From: JBKQWK01 sp052139595
GTDB lineage: Bacteria; Actinomycetota; Thermoleophilia; UBA2241
Reading direction: 5' to 3'
Length of the DNA: 18,113 nt
Assembly: GCA_052139595.1 (NCBI GenBank)
Contig: JBKQWK010000188.1
Coordinates: forward strand, 1 to 18,113
Under the pieces are notes generated by a model that was given only the letters and a program-made list of their open reading frames with translations, made no database searches and was not told the origin of the DNA. The position numbers were made by a program, and so were the translations under genes. Positions 6,627 through 13,751 of this stretch are shown piece after piece. How positions within the stretch are numbered: position 1 is the stretch's first letter; each line of letters begins with the position of its first letter.

Positions 6627-7738
6627 CGAACCTCCTCGTCAACCAGCACCAGACTGTCGCGGTGCACCACCTCTTCTTCAGCCTGCGGCAGAACAGCCCG
6701 CAGCTCGTGACTGTGCAGCCCCGCCACACGACGCAGCTCGCGAGCATCCATGGCCGTGAGCCCACGCGCAATCTCCCGGCGTTGCGTGTCGACAATCGCC
6801 ACCGCATCGCCCACCAAGAAGCTGCCGTGAACGGCGACCACGCCGACGGGCAGCAGACTGCTGCCGCCTAAGGCCAGGGCGCGGGCAGCACCGGCGTCGA
6901 CCTCCAGCGTACCACGCACAGGCTTCGCATACCTCAGCCACAACTTGAACGCCGACATGGCCACCGGCCGCGGCGGCACCAGCGTGCCGATGCCGCCATC
7001 GTGTGCGGCCGCCGTGAGCACGCCGTCCCGGCCGCCGTTGGCAATCACGGTGCTCACGTCGGCCGCCGCCGCCATCAGCGCGGCGGTCACCTTGCCACGC
7101 ATGCCTCCCGCTCCCCGACGCAAGTTGGCACGCAGGTCGGCGCCGGCAAGATCAGCCACGTTGTCTACTCGCGCGATGAGTTGCGCCGTCGGATCGCGAT
7201 CGGGATCAGCGGTATACAGGCCGTCACGATCGGTGAGGAGCACAAGTTGATCGGCGCGCAGCATGATCGCGACCTGCGCGGCAAGCACATCATTGTCGCC
7301 AAAGCGAATCTCATCGGTCGCCGTCGTATCGTTCTCGTTGATGATCGGCACAATCTGCCAGCTGAGCAAACGGCGCAACGTGTTGCGCGCGTTCACATAA
7401 CTGCCTCTCTCGGCAAAATCCCGGCTCGTGAGCAAGACCTGTGCGGCCGTAAGGCCGTGGCTCTGCAAAAGGTGCGCGTAAGCGGCAAAGAGCCGACCCT
7501 GGCCGATCGCCGAGGCCGCCTGCAAGGCGGCGATTTGCCGCGGCCGCTCGCTCATGCCGAGCCTGTTCTGACCGCAAGCGATGGCTCCGCTCGAGACAAC
7601 CACCAAGCGATGACCTTCAGCGCTGAGTGCGGCGACTTCGGCCAAGCGACGCCCCAGCAGTGCACGCCGCAAGCGACCATGCTTATCGGCAACCGTGCTC
7701 GACCCCAACTTGACGACAATTGTCCTCACGGCACTCAC
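6623..7738 (-). CDS. proB: Glutamate 5-kinase with PUA domain
   Basis: A 371-residue kinase that phosphorylates glutamate at the gamma carboxyl, the committed and usually proline-inhibited step of proline synthesis. The amino-acid-kinase domain (about 5-255) shows VVKLGSSTV, VSSGAIACG (48-56), NENDTTATDEIRFGDND (134-150), LLTDRDGLYTADP and GAGGMRGK (209-216). A C-terminal PUA domain (about 275-371) gives the longer, E. coli-like architecture. The GTG at 7738 has no strong binding site, and a second GTG three codons later is possible. It starts 63 bases after obgE, so it may be read from the rplU promoter. Confidence 0.96.
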   Translation of the reverse strand: MSAVRTIVVKLGSSTVADKHGRLRRALLGRRLAEVAALSAEGHRLVVVSSGAIACGQNRLGMSERPRQIAALQAASAIGQGRLFAAYAHLLQSHGLTAAQVLLTSRDFAERGSYVNARNTLRRLLSWQIVPIINENDTTATDEIRFGDNDVLAAQVAIMLRADQLVLLTDRDGLYTADPDRDPTAQLIARVDNVADLAGADLRANLRRGAGGMRGKVTAALMAAAADVSTVIANGGRDGVLTAAAHDGGIGTLVPPRPVAMSAFKLWLRYAKPVRGTLEVDAGAARALALGGSSLLPVGVVAVHGSFLVGDAVAIVDTQRREIARGLTAMDARELRRVAGLHSHELRAVLPQAEEEVVHRDSLVLVDEEVR

Positions 7739-7801
7739 TCTAGCCGTGTGCTGGCCGCGGAGAGAAGTCGATTGGTGGCCATAACCGTCCGGCGCCGACG
7801 A

Positions 7802-9076
7802 TCAGCTGAACTCAAACTCAACATCGCCGATAACCACGGTGTCGCCGGGGAGGGCGCCAGCACGCCGCAGTGCTACGCTCACGCCTGCCTTTTCCATGAC
7901 CTCTTGTATGTAGCGCACGGCCTCCTCGTTGCCCAAGTCCGCCTTGGCAACCAGGCGCTCCAGGCCGGCACCGACAACGCGGTACTGGCCCTCGTGACTT
8001 TCGATGTGAAAATCTCCGGCGCGATTGCTGTCGGGGCGCAACACGACCGGCGCGCTCGGCGCCACCGGCAAACGCCACTGGTCGAGGGCTTTGACAATGG
8101 CCGCCGTCAGTTCAGTCAGTCCGACGCCGGTGTCGGCCGAAATGGCCAGCGGCCGGCCCGTGTGAGGCAGGGCCTCGGCGGTCGCAGCCGCCGCGTCCAG
8201 CACCGCGTCAACGTCGGCCGCGGCGAGAAGGTCACACTTGTTGACCGCGACAACGGCCGGGCGATCGCCAAGCTCTGGTTCGTAGGCCACGAGCTCTGCC
8301 CGTACGGTCGTCAGCGCTGCTTCGACGGCGTCGCCGCGTTCAGACCCATCAACCACATAGACGAGCACCGACGTCCGTTCGACATGGGCGAGAAAGCGAT
8401 CACCCAAGCCAACGCCAACACTGGCGCCTTCGATGAGACCGGGGATATCGGCGAGCACAATGCGCCGCTCGCCGCTCGTAAGAACGCCGAGGTTAGGTTC
8501 AATCGTCGTGAACGGGTAAGCGGCGACTTTCGGTCGCGCCCGCGTCAGCGCCACCAGCAGCGATGATTTGCCCGCATTAGGCAGGCCGACGAGACCAACG
8601 TCGGCGAGCAGCTTCAGCCGCAGCTCAACCCAGAGTTCGGTCCCCGGCAAGCCGCGCTCGGCAAAGCGTGGCGACTGGCGAGTCGAGGTAGCGAAACAGA
8701 CGTTTCCACGGCCACCTTCGCCACCGACGGCAAGCACCGCTCGCTGACCCTCCAGGGCCAGATCGGCAAGCACTTGCCCCTGCTCGTCGCGTACCTCGGT
8801 ACCAACGGGGACCTCCACGAACTGGTCTTCGCCGTCAGCACCGCGACGCAGGGCCCCGCGGCCATGACCGCCATTGGCGGCACGAAAGTGGTGTTGCTGG
8901 CGAAAACGGCGCAGATCGGCCACCTGCCGTGTGGCAACCAGCACGACGTCGCCGCCGCGCGCACCGTCACCGCCGTCGGGCCCGCCACGAGGAACGTACC
9001 GTTCGCGGCGAAAACTGACGCAGCCGCTGCCGCCGTGACCGGCGCGCAGATTGATTTTGGCGCGATCAGCGAGCAA
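7802..9076 (-). CDS. obgE: Obg family GTPase
   Basis: A 424-residue GTPase that acts in late assembly of the large ribosomal subunit and in stress signalling. The glycine-rich Obg domain (about 2-158) contains GGDGARGGDV and GGEGGRGN. The G domain has G1 GLPNAGKSS (164-172), switch YPFTTIEPNLGV, G3 DIPG (210-213), G4 NKCD (279-282) and G5 near SADTG (313-317). The C-terminal OCT domain (about 353-424, GDFHIE to EFEFS) is the Gram-positive type. The start is a TTG, chosen because it begins the conserved DRAKI-x-LRAGHGG N-terminus. The binding site (GGGTGATCG) is weak and lies just after a 7-bp GC hairpin. The gene sits 35 bases behind rpmA, the common rplU-rpmA-obg arrangement. Confidence 0.97.
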   Translation of the reverse strand: MLADRAKINLRAGHGGSGCVSFRRERYVPRGGPDGGDGARGGDVVLVATRQVADLRRFRQQHHFRAANGGHGRGALRRGADGEDQFVEVPVGTEVRDEQGQVLADLALEGQRAVLAVGGEGGRGNVCFATSTRQSPRFAERGLPGTELWVELRLKLLADVGLVGLPNAGKSSLLVALTRARPKVAAYPFTTIEPNLGVLTSGERRIVLADIPGLIEGASVGVGLGDRFLAHVERTSVLVYVVDGSERGDAVEAALTTVRAELVAYEPELGDRPAVVAVNKCDLLAAADVDAVLDAAAATAEALPHTGRPLAISADTGVGLTELTAAIVKALDQWRLPVAPSAPVVLRPDSNRAGDFHIESHEGQYRVVGAGLERLVAKADLGNEEAVRYIQEVMEKAGVSVALRRAGALPGDTVVIGDVEFEFS

Positions 9077-9088
9077 CGATCACCCAGT

Positions 9089-9106
9089 CCCGGCCGTAAG
9101 GCCGGG
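9089..9106 (-). other. GC-rich hairpin between rpmA and obgE
   Basis: On the minus strand CCCGGCC-TTAC-GGCCGGG forms a perfect 7-bp stem with a four-base loop. It begins five bases after the rpmA stop and ends 12 bases before the obgE TTG. No T-run follows, so it is not an intrinsic terminator. It could tune obgE translation or protect the rplU-rpmA mRNA 3' end; both ideas are inference. Confidence 0.5.
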
Positions 9107-9111
9107 CGCGA

Positions 9112-9366
9112 TCAGGCCTCAGGGACGACAGAGATGAAGCGACCGGCATGTCCTTCGCTAAAGACGAGGCGACCGTCGACTTTGGCAAAGATGGTGTGGT
9201 CAACGCCGATGCCGGCGTTCTCGCCCGGGTGAAACCTGGTGCCCCGTTGCCGAACGATGATTGACCCTGCCGGTACAACCTGGCCCGCGAACACCTTGAC
9301 GCCGAGACGCTTCGACTCGGAGTCGCGACCGTTGCGACTGGTGCCAGCACCTTTTTTGTGAGCCAC
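9112..9366 (-). CDS. rpmA: 50S ribosomal protein L27
   Basis: An 84-residue L27, the usual size. It starts MAHKKGAGTSRNGRDS, so the N-terminal tail that reaches the peptidyl transferase centre begins directly. There is no cleavable Firmicutes-type N-terminal extension. GVKVFAGQVVPAGSIIVRQRGTRFHPG is diagnostic. The GTG start follows the rplU stop with no spacer, and its AAGGAG site lies within the last rplU codons, indicating coupled translation of L21 and L27. Confidence 0.98.
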   Translation of the reverse strand: MAHKKGAGTSRNGRDSESKRLGVKVFAGQVVPAGSIIVRQRGTRFHPGENAGIGVDHTIFAKVDGRLVFSEGHAGRFISVVPEA

Positions 9367-9708
9367 CTAGTTCTCCTTCTGCTCTTTCAGGGTGATCGAC
9401 TCGATAGCAAGCTTGGTAAGCCTGCTGCGATGGCCCTTGGTCTTCTTGAAGGTCGATTTTGGCTTGTAGGTGAAGACCTTGATCTTTCGGCCGAGCACGT
9501 GCTCGGTGACGGTGGCCTTGACCCTGGCGTGCTTGGCCACGCCGGCATCGAAGGAGCCGTCGGCGGTGCGTACCGCCAGCGGTTCGATCGTGATCGATTT
9601 GCCTTCTTCGGCGTCGACGCGATCGACAACGATCATGTCGCCGGCGCTGACCTTGAATTGCTGACCGCCGACACGTACAACGGCGTACACGGCTTCACTG
9701 TCTGTCAT
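9367..9708 (-). CDS. rplU: 50S ribosomal protein L21
   Basis: A 113-residue L21, a 23S rRNA-binding protein of the large subunit. VYAVVRVGGQQFKVSAGD and the basic KIKVFTYKPKSTFKKTKGHR stretch near residue 80 are family hallmarks. The N-terminus carries about six more residues (TDSEA) than the usual MYAIV start. The ATG has a GGGAG site seven bases upstream and lies about 23 bases after a predicted transcription start, so the gene opens the rplU-rpmA-obgE unit. Confidence 0.97.
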   Translation of the reverse strand: MTDSEAVYAVVRVGGQQFKVSAGDMIVVDRVDAEEGKSITIEPLAVRTADGSFDAGVAKHARVKATVTEHVLGRKIKVFTYKPKSTFKKTKGHRSRLTKLAIESITLKEQKEN

Positions 9709-9737
9709 TACTTTCTCCCTCAGGACAACGACCGTCG

Positions 9738-9766
9738 ATGTTAGTCTCTGGAGCAGCCGGTGTCAA
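9738..9766 (-). promoter_or_regulatory. Strong sigma-70-type promoter of rplU-rpmA-obgE
   Basis: On the minus strand a perfect -35 TTGACA (9761-9766) is followed by 17 bases and TAACAT (-10, 9738-9743). The predicted start near 9731 gives a leader of about 23 bases before the rplU ATG. It lies in the 111-base gap after the RNase gene, where no intrinsic terminator is visible, so read-through from upstream remains possible. Confidence 0.88.
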
Positions 9767-9819
9767 CGCGCCGACGCTGACTGGCCACGAAGACCCGTAC
9801 CTCTGCGCCAGTACTGCAC

Positions 9820-12800
9820 TCAGCGCCCCGTACCCGCTGCGAGCAACGTGGCGAACGCCCCAGTGCGCGACGTTGCCGTAATCCTGACGTTGCGTCGATG
9901 CCCCAGAAACGGCTTGCCGCCCTCGACGATGATCATATACCCGTCCACGTAGGCGACGGCGTCGCGGGGGCTGTACGTGAGGGCAAACTCGCACTCCACC
10001 TCCAGTTCCAGACCCTCGCGCACGGGAATCCGTTGCGCCTCTACTTCGGCCAACGTGCCCTCGCAAACGACGCGGAAGGCGTCCACAGGCAGGCTCTGCG
10101 AGCCCTCACAGAAGATATGCTTGCCGCTCTCCTTCTCCAGATCTTTGAGCTGACCGTCGACGCTCATGCGATCGGCGACCGCTTTGTTAAGCTCAATGAG
10201 CCAAGCCTTCGCTTGGGAGACGCGGGCCAGATCACGCAGGCGTCGTTGCACCGTGAGAGCCATCGTCTCTTCGCTGATGATGCGTGCTTTGCCTTGGCAC
10301 GTGGGACAGGTTTTGGTGAGGATGCCACGCGCGCCGTCCGTCGTGTTCTGACGCGTCATCTCGACCAGGCCTAACGGCGAGAGTTCAACCACGTACGTCT
10401 TCGTGCGATCAGTTTCAAGTTCGCCGTCAAGACGCTTCAGCACCGCTTCGCGGTTACGTGCATACGACATGTCGATGAAGTCGATAACGATGATGCCACC
10501 AATATCGCGCAAGCGAAGCTGACGGACCACTTCACGTGCTGCCTCGAGATTCGTCTTGGTAATCGTCTCCTCAAGACCTTTGCCGCCTGTGTATCGACCG
10601 CTGTTGACGTCGATCACCGTCAGAGCTTCAGTGTGGTCGATGACGAGGTTGCCACCACTCGGCAGGGGCACACGACGCTCCAGAGCGTTGGCAATTTGTG
10701 GCTCAATGCCATAGGCGGCGAAGAGAGGCACGTCATCGGTGTAGAGCTGCACACGATCCTTGAGATGGGGCGCCACCTTGTCGAGAAAGCCGATGATCTC
10801 CTTGCGTTGCTTTTCGGCGTCGACAATGACGCTCTCGTAGCTTTCGTTGAAGAGGTCACGGACCGTTTCGAGAGCAACGTCGACCTCGGCGTACAACAAG
10901 CCAGGCGCTTTGATCTTGTCGATCTTGGCCTTGAGCCGCGACCAGAGACGAGAAAGGTACTGTGCGTCGGCACGCAGCTCTTCGAGGCCTTTTCCCTCGG
11001 CGGCCGTGCGCACGATAAGGCCAGCATTGCGCACCTTCAGACTTTTGCAGAGGTCACGCAAGCGGTCGCGCTCAGCAGTCGGCAGGCGGCGGGAGACGCC
11101 GACGCCGCTGCCGCCGACGACATAGACCACGTACCTGCCTGCCAGCGACAGCTTCATCGTCAGACGAGCACCTTTACTTCCCATGGGATCCTTCGTCACC
11201 TGGCAGAGAACCTCATCGCCGGGATGCAGGAGGCTGGTGATTTTGCGTCCTCGACGCTCTTCACCTTCGCCCACGGTGACATCGTCAACGTACAGAAAAC
11301 CATTCTTTTCGAGACCAAAATCAATGAATGCCGCATCCATGCCCGGAAGCACGTTTTCGACCTTACATTTGTAGATGTTGCCGAGGTACGAAAGCTTGTT
11401 TGGCCGCTCGATGAGGATCTCGGCAAGACGATCGTCTTCGACGACGGCGACGCGCAGTTCGCTGCGTTCGGCGCTCACCAGGATGCGTCTCCGCTTCGGC
11501 AGCTCGACCCCGAGCGCCTCCGCCCGCGCCTGCGGGCCGCTGAGGCCGACGCTGGGTGCCGCCGGCTCGGCAGCCGCATCAGCAACGGCGTCCGCGGCGG
11601 CAGTTTCTGCGCTGCCGGCAGTGGCGCCCCGCTTGCGACCGCCGCGACGGCTGCGGCCGAGCGGCTTCGCGGCGCTGCCGGCTGTGCCGACTGCCTTACC
11701 CGTCGCGGCAACCTCGTCTGACGGCGGTTCGTGAGTCGCTACTGGAGACTTATTGTCTGCCCCCGTTGAATCCGGCGACGTCTCGCCAGCGGCTGCCGCA
11801 ACGTCCCCGGGGAGGCTTGGCGTTCCTCCCGCAACAGATGCGGCGGCGGCAGCTGCCTTGCTGTGGCTCCGACCACCGCGCCGCCGGCGCTTCGGCTTCG
11901 CTTCGCCGCCGACGCTCGTCGGCTCCGCAGCTGCCGCTGCGGCCGCCGCCTCGACGGCGGCATCAGCCTCGTGCTCGGCGAGGTCAGCGGTCATCGCCGA
12001 TACCGCGCCTCGCTCAACAGATGCAAGCAGAGGTTCGGCAACGATTGTCGCTGGCTTGCTGCGTCCGCGGCCGCCGCGGCGATGCCGCGGCTTTGCCGTT
12101 CCACCATCGACCTCGCTGCTCGTTCCCTCACTGCCCGTGCGGACAGCCTCGCTGGCAACAAGCGCTGCCGGCGCAAGTTCGGGAGCAACGCCAGCGATGA
12201 CCGGCGACGCGGCCACTTCAGCCGCCTCGGTCGGCGCGGCACCCGACGGCGGGCTCTCGATCTTGCGGCTGCGCCGGCGGCGGCGCTTTGCTGGCGGTTC
12301 GCTGGCAACATCAGCCGCCACTGCGCCAGCGGCAGCATGTCCTGATTCCGCTTCAGCAGATGAGACCGACAGACGTGTCGCGGTCACCGTACCATCGACG
12401 GCTGCCTCAGCCGTCACACCGGCGGTTTTCGCCGCAGGCTCCGAGTGGGCAACCGTGTCGGCCCAAGTCAGAGGCTCGACGTTAGTTCCTCGGGCACGAC
12501 GCACTGGCCGCGACGCGGGGACCACCGCGGCCGGCACACTCTCTGACGGAGCGGCGACGCCTGCCTTGTCGGACGCGATCTCCTTCTTCTCGGCGGTGTG
12601 TGCCTTCCCGCCGGCGACGACCCCGGCTGCCGCGGCCGCGGCCGACTCTGCCAGTGCCGCCCCCGGCCGCGCCGGCATCTGCCCATCGGCCGAGGAAGCG
12701 TCAGCTACTGCCTCGCTTTCTTTGGCGGCAGCACTCTTGTGCCGTCGCCCACCGCGGTGACCGCGACGGCGACGTTTGACTGATGCCTCATCGTCGTCGC

Positions 12801-12969
12801 CGACAGACGCAGCCTCTCCTGCAGACACACTCTCTCCTGGCGATGCCGCCTCGCTGCTCTCACTGTCGCCCGCCGGCGCACGATCGTCGGCGAATGCCGC
12901 CGACTCGGCGCGCTTGGGCTCGCTGCCCGGCGGCGCCTGTTCGCGTCTGCTATGCTCGTCTTCGTTCAT
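9820..12969 (-). CDS. Ribonuclease E/G with long arginine-patch disordered N-terminal arm
   Basis: A 1049-residue endoribonuclease of the RNase E/G family, which starts mRNA decay and matures structured RNAs. Residues 1 to about 485 are low-complexity Ala/Glu/Ser sequence with five basic patches (about 65-78, 228-236, 293-304, 358-371, 436-447). The catalytic part follows: S1 domain (about 495-610), then the DNase I-like region with D787 in VIDVNS and D830 in IIVIDFIDM, spaced 43 residues apart like D303 and D346 of E. coli RNase E. The Zn-link TCPTC (C888, C891) supports dimer or tetramer formation. After the Zn-link, about 155 residues of a C-terminal domain follow. The ATG overlaps the DUF2344 gene stop (ATGA) and has GGAG four bases upstream; an open frame extending to 13308 is rejected because it overlaps that gene. 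Confidence 0.95.
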   Translation of the reverse strand: MNEDEHSRREQAPPGSEPKRAESAAFADDRAPAGDSESSEAASPGESVSAGEAASVGDDDEASVKRRRRGHRGGRRHKSAAAKESEAVADASSADGQMPARPGAALAESAAAAAAGVVAGGKAHTAEKKEIASDKAGVAAPSESVPAAVVPASRPVRRARGTNVEPLTWADTVAHSEPAAKTAGVTAEAAVDGTVTATRLSVSSAEAESGHAAAGAVAADVASEPPAKRRRRRSRKIESPPSGAAPTEAAEVAASPVIAGVAPELAPAALVASEAVRTGSEGTSSEVDGGTAKPRHRRGGRGRSKPATIVAEPLLASVERGAVSAMTADLAEHEADAAVEAAAAAAAAEPTSVGGEAKPKRRRRGGRSHSKAAAAAASVAGGTPSLPGDVAAAAGETSPDSTGADNKSPVATHEPPSDEVAATGKAVGTAGSAAKPLGRSRRGGRKRGATAGSAETAAADAVADAAAEPAAPSVGLSGPQARAEALGVELPKRRRILVSAERSELRVAVVEDDRLAEILIERPNKLSYLGNIYKCKVENVLPGMDAAFIDFGLEKNGFLYVDDVTVGEGEERRGRKITSLLHPGDEVLCQVTKDPMGSKGARLTMKLSLAGRYVVYVVGGSGVGVSRRLPTAERDRLRDLCKSLKVRNAGLIVRTAAEGKGLEELRADAQYLSRLWSRLKAKIDKIKAPGLLYAEVDVALETVRDLFNESYESVIVDAEKQRKEIIGFLDKVAPHLKDRVQLYTDDVPLFAAYGIEPQIANALERRVPLPSGGNLVIDHTEALTVIDVNSGRYTGGKGLEETITKTNLEAAREVVRQLRLRDIGGIIVIDFIDMSYARNREAVLKRLDGELETDRTKTYVVELSPLGLVEMTRQNTTDGARGILTKTCPTCQGKARIISEETMALTVQRRLRDLARVSQAKAWLIELNKAVADRMSVDGQLKDLEKESGKHIFCEGSQSLPVDAFRVVCEGTLAEVEAQRIPVREGLELEVECEFALTYSPRDAVAYVDGYMIIVEGGKPFLGHRRNVRITATSRTGAFATLLAAGTGR

Positions 12970-13751
12970 TTTGCTCCGATCGTCGCGCCGGCGGCTGTGC
13001 CCTCCGGCAATCCCTGATAGGTGACGTGTGTGCGCAGCAGCGCCCGCATCACCATGTCGATCCCCAGCCTTGTGGCCAGTACGTCGACAAACTCCTGTGG
13101 CCGCGCGGCACCGTTTTCGCGATGACGCACAGCGAATCCGAGCCGGCAGCCGCCTGCGACGGGCATCTGCCAGGCATCGGTAATGAATTCTTTGAGATCG
13201 AGTTGCCGCCGGCCCTTGGGCGCCACGCGCTCGTAGGGAACCGTGGCGGCAGCGGCAAACCAGTCCAGAGCTGCGGCCAGCTGCGCGGACGCGACCGCAA
13301 GGTGGCATTGGTAGGCAGCCAGCACGGGCACCGGCCGCGGATGCAGCAGACTCGTGCGCAAGCTCAGCGGGCGCAGGCCAGGCGGCGCCGCCGCAGCCAG
13401 CGCCGCCAACGCCGAGGTCGGCGCAAGGTGCACAGACTCAGCAACCTCACACCAGAGCAACTCGTCGCGGGCCGCGGCACCAACCGGCAGCGGCAGCCCC
13501 AGGGCGAGACGCTGCTTGGGACGCATGCCGTGAGTGAGAGCCAGTTCGATCCCGGCTCGGGCGAAGATACGCTGCCACGCCCGCGCAGTATCGAGATGCG
13601 AGAGATAGGCAGCGCCCCCGTCGCGGGCAAAGGTGACCAGCCACCAAGATTGGCCGCTCGAGCCGCTGGTAGCAGCCGCCGTTGCGGTCGATGTCGCTTC
13701 CGACGTCGCCAGGTCGCGGCTGTCAGTCGGATTTGCGCGGCTCCTACTCAC
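12966..13751 (-). CDS. DUF2344 protein (TIGR03936-like, radical SAM-associated)
   Basis: A 261-residue member of the TIGR03936/DUF2344 family, which in many genomes is encoded beside or fused to a TIGR03960 radical SAM protein. The function is unknown. The core starts at WWLVTFARDGGAAYLSHLDTAR (about 36-57), followed by RAGIELALTHGMRPKQRLALGLPLPVG, the family signature, and LDLKEFI further on. The first 35 residues are Ser/Ala/Thr-rich and may not be translated. The GTG overlaps the upstream stop as GTGA, and the stop overlaps the RNase ATG as ATGA. It is thus held between the radical SAM gene and the RNase gene with no spacing on either side. Confidence 0.9.
   Translation of the reverse strand: MSRSRANPTDSRDLATSEATSTATAAATSGSSGQSWWLVTFARDGGAAYLSHLDTARAWQRIFARAGIELALTHGMRPKQRLALGLPLPVGAAARDELLWCEVAESVHLAPTSALAALAAAAPPGLRPLSLRTSLLHPRPVPVLAAYQCHLAVASAQLAAALDWFAAAATVPYERVAPKGRRQLDLKEFITDAWQMPVAGGCRLGFAVRHRENGAARPQEFVDVLATRLGIDMVMRALLRTHVTYQGLPEGTAAGATIGAK

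Noticed and set aside
5709..6710. 333-codon plus-strand open frame opposite proA
   Set aside because: Shadow of proA in GC-rich DNA; no motif, and it spans the proB/proA junction.
7001..8566. 521-codon plus-strand open frame opposite proB and obgE
   Set aside because: Antisense to two unmistakable genes, crosses their junction, and its translation shows no family motif.
9089..9106. rpmA/obgE hairpin as an intrinsic terminator
   Set aside because: No T-run follows on the minus strand and obgE starts 12 bases later.
11753..12760. Long plus-strand open frame opposite the RNase arm, rich in Ala, Ser and Arg
   Set aside because: It is the antisense shadow of the low-complexity Ala/Glu/Arg arm; GC-rich repeats lack stop codons in several frames. 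No domain is recognisable.
12970..13308. Upstream extension of the RNase E/G reading frame by 113 codons
   Set aside because: It overlaps the DUF2344 gene throughout, has no family similarity, and the ATG at 12969 has a good binding site and an ATGA overlap.
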